Below are positions 1 through 8,830 of a stretch of DNA of 64,000 nt, in pieces. Below the pieces are notes generated by a model. That model did no database searches. It was not told where the DNA came from and was given only the letters and a program-made list of their open reading frames with translations. The translations under genes were made by a program, and so were the position numbers. Origin of the DNA: Spirochaetales bacterium (GTDB taxonomy: Bacteria > Spirochaetota > Spirochaetia > Treponematales > UBA12059); contig JAFGNN010000007.1 in assembly GCA_016926955.1 (NCBI GenBank), positions 49,676 through 113,675 on the forward strand, written 5' to 3'. Numbering within the stretch: the stretch's first letter is position 1; each line of letters starts with the position of its first letter.

Positions 1-1394
1 GCAAGGTCCGCGACGCTCTTCAAGGCCTCGCGCACGAGGCCGTCGACGATTTCGCCCGAGCCCGCCGAGGACGGCAGGCCGAGGTACTCGGCCATGAAGG
101 CTCGTTCTTCGGCGCCGGCCTTGTCGAGCCAGCCGCGGGTGGTGTCGTTGTCGTGGGTGCCCGTATAGACCACGCATTCGCGCGGGTAATTGTGCGGCAG
201 GAACGCGTTTCGCGGATCGAGCCCCTTGCCGCCTTCCTTGAAATCGAAGGCGAACTGGAGGATCTTCATGCCAGGCAGCTTGAAGCGGTCGCGCAAGTCG
301 CGCACTTCCTCGGTGATCAGGCCGAGGTCCTCGGCTATGACGGGAATGTCCTCTCCGAATTCGGCGCGGATGGCCTTGAACAGCTCGTGGCCGGGCGCCT
401 TGCGCCATTCGCCCTTGCGCGCGGTCTTCTCGCCCGCGGGCACGGCCCAAAAAGCTTCGAAACCACGGAAGTGGTCGATGCGAACCACGTCGTAGAGCCG
501 GAGGGCGGCGCGGATGCGGTCGATCCACCAACGGAAGCCCGTGGCCGCGTGCGCCGTCCAGTCGTAAAGCGGATTGCCCCAAAGCTGGCCGTCGGCGGAA
601 AAGTAGTCGGGCGGGACGCCGGCGACGTCGACCGGGCTCCCGTCGTCATTGAGGAGGAAAAGCCCCCGGTTGGCCCAGACGTCCACCGAGTCGGCTGCGA
701 CGAAGATCGGGATGTCGCCGACTATCCTCACACCTTTCTCCCTGGCCCTGGCGCGCAGCGCGTCCCATTGGGCGAAGAAGAAGAACTGGAGGATCTCGAC
801 GCGCCGGATGGCGTCGCCATGCGATTGCCGCCAGGCATCGAGGGCGGCCTTGTCGCCGAGGGCCAGGTCCTTCGGCCACCAATTGCTCCACATGTCTCCG
901 AAACGCCCCGCGGCCATGGATTTGGCGTCATACTCGCGCTTGATGGACATGAAGAGGGCGTAGTCGGGCAACCATGAGGCATTGTCCGCCACGAATTCGT
1001 CGAAGGCGGATCGGCGGGCTTTCGAAGCGCCGGCGGCGAAGGCCTCCGCGGCTTTGTCGAGAATGGCGGCCTTGCGGGGTATCAGATCCCCGTAGGCTAC
1101 CTTCTCGCGGGGCAGGCGACCGAGCGGCGCGAGATCGCCTTTTGCTAGAAGCCCCTCGTCGACCAGGGGATCGAGCGCGATGAGCTGCTCGTTGCCGGCA
1201 TGGGTCGAGAAACTCGCGTAGGGCGAGTCGCCGTAGCCCGTCGGACCGAGGGGCAGGACCTGCCAGACACCCTGCCCCGCGTCCGCGAGCCAGTCGACGA
1301 AACGGTATGCTTCGTCGCCCAGTTCGCCGATGCCGTACTTCCCGGGAAGCGAGGAGGGATGGAGTAGGACGCCTGCGGTTCGTTCGCTGCGCAT
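1..1394 (-). CDS. malQ: 4-alpha-glucanotransferase (amylomaltase), C-terminus cut by window edge
   Basis: Transfers alpha-1,4-glucan segments between maltodextrins in the cytoplasm (GH77). The reading frame from the ATG at 1394 is open to the window edge, giving 464 codons of an expected 500 or so; the last few dozen residues lie outside. Seen: N-terminal LLHPSSLPGKYGIGELGD and VLPLGPTGYGDSPY, the nucleophile region VVRIDHFRGFEAFW near residue 303, the acid/base VIAEDLG near 351, and GTHDNDT near 412, all typical of GH77. The ATG is preceded by AAGGAG at good spacing. It is divergent from the 5'-nucleotidase gene, and its promoter overlaps a palindrome that looks like a LacI-family operator. 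Family assignment is firm. Confidence 0.96.
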   Translation of the reverse strand, partial: MRSERTAGVLLHPSSLPGKYGIGELGDEAYRFVDWLADAGQGVWQVLPLGPTGYGDSPYASFSTHAGNEQLIALDPLVDEGLLAKGDLAPLGRLPREKVAYGDLIPRKAAILDKAAEAFAAGASKARRSAFDEFVADNASWLPDYALFMSIKREYDAKSMAAGRFGDMWSNWWPKDLALGDKAALDAWRQSHGDAIRRVEILQFFFFAQWDALRARAREKGVRIVGDIPIFVAADSVDVWANRGLFLLNDDGSPVDVAGVPPDYFSADGQLWGNPLYDWTAHAATGFRWWIDRIRAALRLYDVVRIDHFRGFEAFWAVPAGEKTARKGEWRKAPGHELFKAIRAEFGEDIPVIAEDLGLITEEVRDLRDRFKLPGMKILQFAFDFKEGGKGLDPRNAFLPHNYPRECVVYTGTHDNDTTRGWLDKAGAEERAFMAEYLGLPSSAGSGEIVDGLVREALKSVADL

Positions 1395-1447
1395 CGGGGG
1401 CTCCTTGCGGCGAGGGTCGGATGCGGGAGTGGGAACACCCTCATCTT

Positions 1448-1476
1448 GGTATAAAACCGGTTTAGTATAATGTCAA
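1448..1476 (-). promoter_or_regulatory. sigma70-type promoter of malQ
   Basis: Reading the minus strand, TTGACA (1476-1471), 17-nt spacer, TATACC (1453-1448), placed about 55 nt upstream of the malQ ATG. Inferred from sequence only. Confidence 0.6.
1454..1463. promoter_or_regulatory. palindromic operator candidate (LacI/GalR-like)
   Basis: AAACCGGTTT is a perfect 10-bp palindrome with a central CpG, the usual core of LacI/GalR-family operators. It sits between the -35 and -10 boxes of the malQ promoter, so a bound repressor would block transcription. No regulator gene for it is visible in the window. Confidence 0.45.
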
Positions 1477-1529
1477 CAGGGTTCCCTCACGAGGATATGG
1501 CAGAACGGCCCCGGATGTCAGAGTTTCTT

Positions 1530-1558
1530 TTGACCTGCGGGCCATGCGGTGATAACAT
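1530..1558 (+). promoter_or_regulatory. promoter candidate for the 5'-nucleotidase gene
   Basis: TTGACC (1530-1535), 17-nt spacer, TAACAT (1553-1558), about 40 nt before the ATG at 1599. The -10 is a weak match. Confidence 0.4.
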
Positions 1559-1598
1559 TATGCTCCCGATAGATCGTCATACGTTTCAAGGAGGTTCC

Positions 1599-3086
1599 AT
1601 GAAAAAGTACGTCGCCGTAATGGCCGCCGTCCTCGCCATCCTGGCCATCGGCTGCGCCAGCTCCGGCCCCGCCGCCAAGGCTCTCGCCGCCGACACCGCC
1701 ATCACCATCGTCCACACCAACGACATGCACGGCCGCGGCCTCGAGACCGCTTCCGAGGTCGGCTACCCGAAGATCGCCGGTTACGTCGAAGCGCTCAAGG
1801 CCGAAGGCAAGAACGTCCTCGTCCTCGACGCGGGCGACACCATCCACGGTCTGCCCTGGGTCAACCTCGAGCGCGGCACCCCGGTCGTCAAGCTCATGAA
1901 CGCCGTGGGCTACGACGCCATGGTTCCCGGCAACCACGACTTCAACTATGGCCAGGAGCGCCTGGTCGAGCTGTCCAAGGAAGCCGAGTTCCCGGTCCTC
2001 GCCGCCAACATCTACAAGGACGGCGAGCGGGTCTTCCAGCCCTACGTCATCAAGGAAGTCGGCGGCGTCCGCGTCGCCATCGTCGGCGTCTCGACCCAGG
2101 AGACCCTCTACAAGTCCGACCCCACCGGCCTCAAGGGCCTGGTGTTCGAGCACCCGGTCGGCGAGCTCGCCCGCCTCGTCCGGACCGAACTGGCCGGCAT
2201 GTACGACGTGCTCGTCGTCCTCTCGCACATCGGCCTCGACGGCTCCAGCGACCCGGTCAGCTCCGACCTGCTCCTCTCCGTCCCCGAGATCGACCTGGTC
2301 ATCGACGGCCACAGCCACACCAGCCTCGAATCGGCCCGCAAGACCGAGCCGCGCATCGTCTCCACCGGCGCCAACGGCGTCGGTTTCGGCGTGGTCGAGC
2401 TGACCATCGGCAAGGACCGCAAGGTCGCCGCCATGAGCGCCAAGACCATGACCGTGAAGTCCGAGCCGGCCCTCGTCAGCTCCGCAGCCGTCAAGGCCAT
2501 GACCGACGAGATCCAGAAGGCCCAGGCCCCGCTTTTCGCCGAGGTCATCGGCAAGTCCGCCGTCCTGCTCGAAGGCACCCGCGACATCGTGCGCCGCTCC
2601 GAGACCAACCTCGGCCGCCTGATCGCCTTCGGCATGAAGGACGCCGCCGGCTCCGACATCGCCATGATGAACGGCGGCGGCATCCGCGTCTCGATCCCCG
2701 CCGGCGACATCACCAAGGGGATCATGTACACCGTGCTGCCCTTCGGCAACTACGTCTGGTCCACCACGCTCAAGGGCTCCGAGCTCGACGCCATCATCGA
2801 GCACGGCGTGGGCAAGCTCCCCGACGCCGACGGCCGCTACCCGCACTTCGCGGGCCTCACCTTCACCCTCGACGCGACCAAGCCCGCCGGCGAGCGCGTG
2901 TCGAACATCCGGGTAAACGGCGTCGCGGTCGACCCGGCCAAGACCTACAGCTTCGCCACCCTGAACTTCCTCTTCGCGGGCGGAGACGGCTACACCATGC
3001 TGACCGGCCGCAGCTACAAGGAGTTCATCATGGACGCCGACGCGTTCATCAAGAGGCTCCAGAAGATCGGCACGGTCGTCGACTGA
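1599..3086 (+). CDS. 5'-nucleotidase / UshA-family metallophosphoesterase lipoprotein
   Basis: Predicted extracytoplasmic hydrolase of nucleotides or related phosphoesters, 495 aa. A lipoprotein signal (MKKYVAVMAAVLAILAIGC) ends in lipobox AIGC, so it should be membrane-anchored. The metallophosphoesterase domain shows VHTNDMHGR, DAGDTIHG, GNHDFNYG, SHIGLDG and DGHSHT, the ordered metal ligands of the family. The C-terminal substrate domain has SETNLGRLI, MNGGGIR and FAGGDGYTM. The ATG at 1599 was chosen because AAGGAGG lies just upstream and the signal peptide starts there; upstream in-frame codons have neither. A double-hairpin terminator follows directly, so it is probably monocistronic. 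The exact substrate cannot be read from sequence. Confidence 0.93.
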   Translation: MKKYVAVMAAVLAILAIGCASSGPAAKALAADTAITIVHTNDMHGRGLETASEVGYPKIAGYVEALKAEGKNVLVLDAGDTIHGLPWVNLERGTPVVKLMNAVGYDAMVPGNHDFNYGQERLVELSKEAEFPVLAANIYKDGERVFQPYVIKEVGGVRVAIVGVSTQETLYKSDPTGLKGLVFEHPVGELARLVRTELAGMYDVLVVLSHIGLDGSSDPVSSDLLLSVPEIDLVIDGHSHTSLESARKTEPRIVSTGANGVGFGVVELTIGKDRKVAAMSAKTMTVKSEPALVSSAAVKAMTDEIQKAQAPLFAEVIGKSAVLLEGTRDIVRRSETNLGRLIAFGMKDAAGSDIAMMNGGGIRVSIPAGDITKGIMYTVLPFGNYVWSTTLKGSELDAIIEHGVGKLPDADGRYPHFAGLTFTLDATKPAGERVSNIRVNGVAVDPAKTYSFATLNFLFAGGDGYTMLTGRSYKEFIMDADAFIKRLQKIGTVVD

Positions 3087-3096
3087 CCGTACCGAA

Positions 3097-3160
3097 CGCG
3101 CCCGGCTTCGGGCGCGCTCGATCCTTTCGAAAGGCCGCCCTTCGGGGCGGTCTTTCTTTT
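3097..3160 (+). terminator. double-hairpin rho-independent terminator
   Basis: The first stem pairs CGCGCCC (3097-3103) with GGGCGCG (3110-3116). The second is AGGCCGCCC / GGGCGGTCT around a tetraloop, followed by TTCTTTT. It ends the nucleotidase transcript. Confidence 0.85.
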
Positions 3161-3232
3161 ATTCCCGGAGCTTTCCCACGGCCGCCTCGAATCGATATAT
3201 TGGACACCAATCCTGCTTCGGAGGAGCGTACC

Positions 3233-4168
3233 GTGCTCAAAGTGGAACAGGTCGTGAAGACCTACGAGACGGTGCGGGCGGTGGACGGGCTGTCGTTCGA
3301 GGCGCGTCCCGGCGAGATTTTCGGGCTCATCGGGCCCAACGGCGCCGGAAAGTCGACCACCATCCGCATGATCATGAACATCATCGCCCCGGACTCCGGG
3401 TCGATACGGTTCGACGGCAAGCGCCTGTCGGAGTCCGACAAGTCCCGCATCGGCTACTTGCCGGAAGAGCGGGGGCTCTACAAGAAGTCCAGGGTCGGGG
3501 AATCGCTCGAATACCTGGCTGCCCTGAAGGGCATGAGGCTTCCGGACGCCCGCGCCTCGATCGGCGCATGGCTCGAGCGCTTCGGCATCGCCGACTGGCG
3601 CGATCGCAAGGTGTCCGAGCTTTCCAAGGGCATGGGCCAGAAAGTGCAGTTCATCGGTTCAGTGGCGCACAAGCCTTCGATCGTCCTCTTCGACGAGCCC
3701 TTCTCGGGCCTCGACCCGCTTGCCCAGGACGAGCTCCTCTCGGCCATGGTGGAGCTGAAGAAGGACGGCGTCACCGTCCTCTTCTCGACCCACGTCATGG
3801 ACCATGCCGAGAAGATCTGCGAACGAATACTGCTCGTTAATAAGGGGCGCGAGGTGCTTTACGGGCCGCTGGCCGAGGTCAAGGAGCGGCACGGCCGGAA
3901 CGCGGTGCAGCTGGAGTTCGACGGCGACGCGACCTTCGTCAAGGACCTGCCTTTCGTCGAGACTGTCGTCGCGTATCCGCGCTGGATCGAGGTCGAGCTG
4001 AAGGAAGGCTCCGAACCGGACCAGCTTTTCCGCGCCGTCGCGGGCAGGCTCCGCGTGCGCCGCTTCGAGGCGGTAGCTCCCTCGCTCCACAAGATCTTCG
4101 TCCGCCTGGTCGGACGGAGCCCCGATGAAACGAACGGCGCGGGCGCCGGGGAGGCCCTCCGTGCGTAA
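3233..4168 (+). CDS. ABC transporter ATP-binding protein (NatA-like)
   Basis: Cytoplasmic ATPase subunit of an ABC-2 type exporter, 311 aa. Seen: Walker A GPNGAGKSTT, Q-loop region near GYLPEERGLY, signature LSKGMGQK, Walker B SIVLFDEPFSGLDP, H-loop STHVMDHAE. A C-terminal extension of about 90 residues resembles the regulatory tail (DUF4162) of NatA-type ATPases. The GTG start at 3233 has GGAGGAG six bases upstream. Its stop overlaps the start of the permease gene, so the two are translationally coupled. NatA-like proteins are linked to sodium or peptide export, but the substrate here is unknown. Confidence 0.92.
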   Translation: MLKVEQVVKTYETVRAVDGLSFEARPGEIFGLIGPNGAGKSTTIRMIMNIIAPDSGSIRFDGKRLSESDKSRIGYLPEERGLYKKSRVGESLEYLAALKGMRLPDARASIGAWLERFGIADWRDRKVSELSKGMGQKVQFIGSVAHKPSIVLFDEPFSGLDPLAQDELLSAMVELKKDGVTVLFSTHVMDHAEKICERILLVNKGREVLYGPLAEVKERHGRNAVQLEFDGDATFVKDLPFVETVVAYPRWIEVELKEGSEPDQLFRAVAGRLRVRRFEAVAPSLHKIFVRLVGRSPDETNGAGAGEALRA

Positions 4169-5396
4169 GCTGGCGCTGATCGTCCGTCACGAGTTCCGCA
4201 TGGCGGCCGCCAACAAGGCCTTCGTCATCCTCACCATACTCGGCCCCTTCCTTATCCTCGCGGTCACCGTGCTCCCGACCTTCGTGGCCAACAATCCGGC
4301 GGCCATGTCCGGCGGCCGCCCCGTGGCCGTCTCGAGCGCCGTGCCCGGCGCCGCCGAAGCCCTCGCCGCGGCTTACGGAGGCATGGGCGTCGAGGTCAGC
4401 GTCACGGACGACCCGCAGGCGGCCAAGGCGGCGGTCCTGGACGGTTCGGCCGCGGGCTATGTCGTCGTGGAAGCCGGCTGGCCCGATTCGGGGCGAGCCC
4501 TGTTCTACTCGAAGACCGGCGTCGACGCGACCATGTACGCCTCGACACAGGCCGTCCTCGCCGCCTTCGCCCGCGAGCTCAGGATAGGGGCCTCCGGAAT
4601 CGATCCGGAGCTTGTTCGCGGCATACTCGCCGACGCACCCTTCGAGGTGCTCAAGATCGGTCCCGAGGGAAGCGAGGAGTCCAAGACCCAGGACGACTTC
4701 ATGGAAGCGCTGTTCGTCTCCCTGAGCTTCGTCATGGTCCTCTACATGACCGTCCTGCTCTACGGCCAGATGATCGGCGCCTCTGTCGTGCGCGAAAAAA
4801 CCTCCAAGACGGTCGAGGTGATGCTCTCGAGCGTCACGAGCCGCGAGCTCATGTTCGGCAAGATACTCGGGCTCGGCCTGGCCGGGTTGCTGCAGTACGG
4901 CGTATGGATCTCCGTGGCCCTCGCGCTGGTCAAGCTGGCGGGGCCGGCGTTCGACCTCGCGGTGCCCGCCTCGATCAGCCCCGAAAACCTCGGGTGGCTG
5001 CTCGCGTTCTTCCTGCTGGCGTTCTTCCTCTATTCGTCGGCCTACGCCGCGCTCGGCGCCGCGAGCGAGGATGAGCACCACCTCGGGCAGCTTGCCTGGC
5101 CCTTGCTCCTGTTCCTGATCGTGCCGCTCGTCATGGTTTCCTCGTTCATCATGTCGCCGGATTCCGGGCTCTCGACCGCTCTGTCGATCTTCCCCATGAC
5201 CGCACCGCTGGTGATGCTGATCCGCGTCCTGGTATCGGATCCGCCAGCCTGGCAACTCGCCGCTTCGATCAGCCTGCTCCTCGCGAGCGTCGCCGGCATG
5301 GCTTTGCTGGCCTCGAAGATCTTCCGTACCGGGATCCTGATGACCGGGAAGCGCGCGAAGCTCGGCGAGATCGTGCGCTGGGCGGCGGTGAAGTAA
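4161..5396 (+). CDS. ABC-2 type permease (NatB-like)
   Basis: Membrane partner of the preceding ATPase, 411 aa. The architecture is one N-terminal membrane helix (FVILTILGPFLILAVTVLP), a large extracytoplasmic domain of about 180 residues, then five to six C-terminal helices beginning with VSLSFVMVLYMTVLLYGQ. The segment VVREKTSKTVEVMLSS is the conserved cytoplasmic loop of the ABC-2/NatB family. GTG 4161, with GGGGAGG upstream, overlaps the ATPase stop by 8 bp; ATG 4125 is an alternative giving 12 more residues. Substrate unknown. Confidence 0.9.
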   Translation: MRKLALIVRHEFRMAAANKAFVILTILGPFLILAVTVLPTFVANNPAAMSGGRPVAVSSAVPGAAEALAAAYGGMGVEVSVTDDPQAAKAAVLDGSAAGYVVVEAGWPDSGRALFYSKTGVDATMYASTQAVLAAFARELRIGASGIDPELVRGILADAPFEVLKIGPEGSEESKTQDDFMEALFVSLSFVMVLYMTVLLYGQMIGASVVREKTSKTVEVMLSSVTSRELMFGKILGLGLAGLLQYGVWISVALALVKLAGPAFDLAVPASISPENLGWLLAFFLLAFFLYSSAYAALGAASEDEHHLGQLAWPLLLFLIVPLVMVSSFIMSPDSGLSTALSIFPMTAPLVMLIRVLVSDPPAWQLAASISLLLASVAGMALLASKIFRTGILMTGKRAKLGEIVRWAAVK

Positions 5397-5403
5397 GAGC
5401 CGC

Positions 5404-5466
5404 GCGGCCGGGACCGGATCCCGGCCGCCTTTCCCTCCGTGCCGTCGCCTGAGGCTCTCAGGCGAC
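5404..5466. terminator. convergent terminator pair
   Basis: Two perfect 10-bp hairpins: GCGGCCGGGA / TCCCGGCCGC (5404-5428) and GTCGCCTGAG / CTCAGGCGAC (5444-5466). The second includes the stop codon of the minus-strand kinase gene. They separate convergent transcription units. Confidence 0.7.
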
Positions 5467-7803
5467 GGGCGATCCTTCCGAAGCGGCCTCGGCTGCCCGG
5501 AGCCTGACCGTGAACACGGTCCTGCCCGGACGCGATTCGAAAGCGATGGCCCCGCCCGCGCTTTCCACGAAGCGCTTGCAGACGTCCAGCCCGAGCCCGG
5601 TGCCTTCGCCGTCGCGCTTGGTCGTGAAGAAGGGTTCGAAAACCTTCCCCTGGATATCCGGGGGAATGCCGGGGCCGTCGTCGCCGACCGAGACTTCGAC
5701 CCAGTCGCCTACGCGGCGCGTGGCGAAGGATATCTTGCCCTGATTGCCGATGGCGTGGATCGCGTTGTTGATCAGGTTGACCCAGACCTGGTCGAGCCGG
5801 TCCTTCGAGCCGGAGACGTAATCGCGGCACGACCAGTCCTTCTCGAAGCGCACCGTCCGCTTGGTCGAGCCGTAGTAGAGCACGAGCAGGTTCTCGATCG
5901 AGGCGACCACGTCCACCGGCACCGATTCCGCGGGAGATGTGCGGGAATAGGACTGGATGGCCGCGACGACCCGTGAAGCCTTGTGCGCGGCTTCCGAAAC
6001 GATCCGCGTCGACCGCACCAGCGCCGCGACTTCGGCCATCGGCCCCAGGAGCTTGGCCAGGGCCGGGTTCGAGGCGAGGACGGAAGCGAAACTTCGCGCG
6101 TCGGCCGGATCGAAGAGCTCCGAAAGCTCGCGGGACAGCTGCCTCGGCTTTTCGACCCCGGCTTCCGCGAGCGTCGCCTCGATGCCGGACAGCTCCTCGC
6201 GCGAAGTGGACGCGTCCAGGTTCATGGCGCGGCCGACCGACCGTTCGAGCATCAGGTCGACCACCCCGCCGCAATCGGCTCCGCAGGTTTCGTCGGCGCG
6301 GGAGAGTTCCCGGATCGACGCCATTATCCGCCCGGGGGTGCCGCTGACCGCCGAAATGATGGCCCCGAGAGGGGTGTTCAGCTCGTGGGCGATGCTGGCG
6401 CCGAGCCGCCCCATGAGGGCGTGCTTCTCGGCGACCGCGAGCGATTCCCGCGCCTGCGTCAGCTCCGCCAGCGCGCCTTCGAGCTCGGCGGTGCGCCCCT
6501 TCACCTTGAGTTCGAGATTGGCCGCCAGGTCGGCGAGCCGAGCCTCGATCTGCTTGTAGTGCGTTATGTCGCGGATCGACTCTATCGCGCCGATGATGCG
6601 GCCTTCGGCGTCCCGGAAGGGCTTCGCGATGCCCCACAGATGGTAGCCGCTTCCGGACCGCATGAAGGCGTTATAGTTTTCCGCCACCAGGGCGTCGCCC
6701 CTCCGTTCGAGGAAGTCGTACCGCGACTCGACCGTCGGGTCCGGCCTGAGCGCCAGGTCGATGAGGAGCGGACGACGCTCGCCGAAGAACGGCAGGGAGT
6801 ATTCGTAATCTCCCTTGCCGATTGCGTCAGCCGACGACAGGCCGGAAAGCTCGGCTATGGCACGGTTCCAGGCGATGATGCGCCCTTCTATGTCTATGGC
6901 GAAGGTGGGATCCGGCAGGAAGTCGAGAATGTCCGCGAGCTGTCGTTTGGAGGCCTCGAGCGCCTTCTCCACCTGCCGTCGCTCCTCGAGCTCGCGGTCG
7001 GCTCTCGCGCGAGCCACCGCCACCTTCCTGGCGTCGGCGGCGAAGGTAGCGAGCACCGCCATGCTCGAAAGGACGGCGAACGACGCGCCTCCGAGCGCCA
7101 CCCGCGAAACCTGGAGATCGCTGAAGGGGTCGAGGAAACCTCTCATGAGGTTCTTCGAGAACGATTGGACGCTCGAAAAAATGAACACCAGGATCGCCGC
7201 CAGATGGAGCCAGTCGTCCCGGCGCCACGCGCGCGCCAGGGCTATCCTGATCATGATGAAGAGCGCGACCGCGGAAGCGGGCGACGCGGCGAAGTTGATC
7301 GCGGAGAGCAAGGGACCCCGCGTGCCGCGGGCTGCCCAGGTGGCGCCGGGATGCGCGTCGACGGAGGGGGCGCTCTGGGAGATGAGCAGGGAGGGCGCGG
7401 CGAGGGTGGCCGCGCAGACGACAAGGGCGAAGATCGCTCCCAGGATCGCGAGAATCCGGAGGCGCCGATCGACGCCCGCGCCCAGCCGGCCTTCGGCCAC
7501 GGCGCGCGCGTACGCGAAGAACGCCGGCACGAACCATGCCCCGCTGGCTACCTGCGCGGCGTGGAGCAAGCGCCCGGTTCGGACGCCGCCTTCGATCATG
7601 CCGGATGCGATCACCGCCAACTCGAGCCCTACGAAGGCGGTGGCAGCCAGATTTACGCGGAGCGAGGCGCGGAACGAAGCCAGGGGATGCTCGCGCAGGG
7701 CCACGAGCATGAGCGCCGAACAGAGGACGACGGCCCCGAGCCCCAGGCTGGGAACGGAAAGTTCGATGAATCGTACGAATGCGCTCGCGGCCACGGTCGG
7801 CAT
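5458..7803 (-). CDS. sensor histidine kinase with 7TM N-terminus and PAS domain
   Basis: Membrane sensor kinase, 781 aa. Residues 1-250 hold about seven hydrophobic helices resembling the HisKA_7TM sensor region. A short linker coiled coil leads to a PAS domain near 290-410 (LPDPTFAIDIEGRIIAWNRA). The phospho-accepting motif is SIAHELNTPLGAI near 470. The catalytic domain near 670-775 has NLINNAIHAIG, GDDGPGIP, FEPFFTTK and EGTGLGLDVCKR. The stretch between H-box and N-box is about 200 residues, longer than usual. No response regulator gene is adjacent. The ATG sits 6 nt after a -10 box, suggesting a leaderless message. Confidence 0.93.
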   Translation of the reverse strand: MPTVAASAFVRFIELSVPSLGLGAVVLCSALMLVALREHPLASFRASLRVNLAATAFVGLELAVIASGMIEGGVRTGRLLHAAQVASGAWFVPAFFAYARAVAEGRLGAGVDRRLRILAILGAIFALVVCAATLAAPSLLISQSAPSVDAHPGATWAARGTRGPLLSAINFAASPASAVALFIMIRIALARAWRRDDWLHLAAILVFIFSSVQSFSKNLMRGFLDPFSDLQVSRVALGGASFAVLSSMAVLATFAADARKVAVARARADRELEERRQVEKALEASKRQLADILDFLPDPTFAIDIEGRIIAWNRAIAELSGLSSADAIGKGDYEYSLPFFGERRPLLIDLALRPDPTVESRYDFLERRGDALVAENYNAFMRSGSGYHLWGIAKPFRDAEGRIIGAIESIRDITHYKQIEARLADLAANLELKVKGRTAELEGALAELTQARESLAVAEKHALMGRLGASIAHELNTPLGAIISAVSGTPGRIMASIRELSRADETCGADCGGVVDLMLERSVGRAMNLDASTSREELSGIEATLAEAGVEKPRQLSRELSELFDPADARSFASVLASNPALAKLLGPMAEVAALVRSTRIVSEAAHKASRVVAAIQSYSRTSPAESVPVDVVASIENLLVLYYGSTKRTVRFEKDWSCRDYVSGSKDRLDQVWVNLINNAIHAIGNQGKISFATRRVGDWVEVSVGDDGPGIPPDIQGKVFEPFFTTKRDGEGTGLGLDVCKRFVESAGGAIAFESRPGRTVFTVRLRAAEAASEGSPVA

Positions 7804-7809
7804 CGGGCA

Positions 7810-7838
7810 AGTCTAAGCCCGGAAAGCAAGGCGGACAA
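7810..7838 (-). promoter_or_regulatory. leaderless-type promoter of the 7TM histidine kinase gene
   Basis: On the minus strand TTGTCC, 17-nt spacer, TAGACT, then 6 nt to the ATG at 7803. There is no Shine-Dalgarno, so transcription would start at or beside the A of ATG. Confidence 0.6.
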
Positions 7839-7852
7839 GGACCTCCCGCGAT

Positions 7853-8830
7853 TCAGGGACCGCCGGCCGCCTCGACCCGGTTCCGCCCCCGCTCCTTGGC
7901 GCGCGCGAGGGCCGCGTCGGCGGCGAAGCACAGGACTTCGGCGGTCCGCGCGTCGTCGGGCAGGCTGGAGACCCCGATCGAGCCGGTCAAGCGCAGCCGC
8001 ACTGGCGCGGCGTTCCGGCCGGTCCTGAACTCGAGCCAGAGCCCCTCGATCACGGCTCGGGCGCGCTCCGCCACCGCGAGGGCCTCGGACTTTGCGGCGC
8101 CGCGCAGCAACAACGCGAACTCATCGCCGGAAAGGTGGGCCGCCACGTCGTTCTCGCGGACCAGCGATTGCAGGGCCGCGCCCACCGATGCGATCGCGGC
8201 GTCGCCGGCGGCGAGGCCCCAGGCGGCGTTCACCTCGCGGAAGCGATCGATGTCGAGCATGAGGAGTGAGCAGGGCGCGGCCCTGCGGACCGCCTCGTCC
8301 AGGTTCTCGTCGAGATAGCGACGGTTGAAAAGCCCGCTGGCCTCGTCGACGATGGTGCGGCGTCGCGCGGATTCGCCCCACTTCACCAGGTCCGAGAGGA
8401 TGCCGGTAGCCTCGGCGAGCCGGGTCCGCATGACCTCGCGCATCGAGGAGAGCAGCTTTGCCCCGATGACCGGATGGTCCCAGACAAGGCGGTAGAAGTC
8501 TATCCCCTCAAGCACGAGCAGCTCTGAATCGGCGCGCGCGTAGCAGGTCGCCGAACGCGGCAAGCCTTCGACGATAGCCATCTCTCCGAAAAAGCGGCCG
8601 GGCCCGAATTCGTAGGTGTCGACCTCGACCCCGTCGGCCTGCGGCGCCCGCATGCCGATCAGGCCCGAACGGACGATGTAGAACTCCGTACCCGTGTCGC
8701 CCATGCTGAAAACGAGCGCGCCCTTCCCCACTCGGCGTTCGCCGAGGAACGCCGAAAGCGCCTCGAGCTCCAGCCGGCTCATGGCGGCGAAGGAGCCCGT
8801 CTCCCCGAGGAAATCGGCGACGGGGTTCAT
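7853..8830 (-). CDS. cyclic-nucleotide-binding domain - GGDEF diguanylate cyclase
   Basis: Predicted cytoplasmic c-di-GMP synthase, 325 aa. Residues 1-130 form a cNMP-binding-type beta-roll (FSMGDTGTEFYIVRSG, RFFGEMAIVEG, RSATCYARAD). The C-terminal GGDEF domain begins DEASGLFNRRYLDENL and has active site SGDEF, a tolerated GGDEF variant, with a canonical inhibitory I-site RxxD (REND) exactly five residues upstream. It should therefore be active and product-inhibited. The ATG overlaps the stop of the upstream gene as ATGA, so it is translationally coupled to its degenerate paralogue. The ligand of the beta-roll is unknown. Confidence 0.92.
   Translation of the reverse strand: MNPVADFLGETGSFAAMSRLELEALSAFLGERRVGKGALVFSMGDTGTEFYIVRSGLIGMRAPQADGVEVDTYEFGPGRFFGEMAIVEGLPRSATCYARADSELLVLEGIDFYRLVWDHPVIGAKLLSSMREVMRTRLAEATGILSDLVKWGESARRRTIVDEASGLFNRRYLDENLDEAVRRAAPCSLLMLDIDRFREVNAAWGLAAGDAAIASVGAALQSLVRENDVAAHLSGDEFALLLRGAAKSEALAVAERARAVIEGLWLEFRTGRNAAPVRLRLTGSIGVSSLPDDARTAEVLCFAADAALARAKERGRNRVEAAGGP

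Noticed and set aside
1470..1598. Longer N-terminus for the 5'-nucleotidase
   Set aside because: It would put 43 residues before a perfect lipoprotein signal and ignore the AAGGAGG site before ATG 1599.
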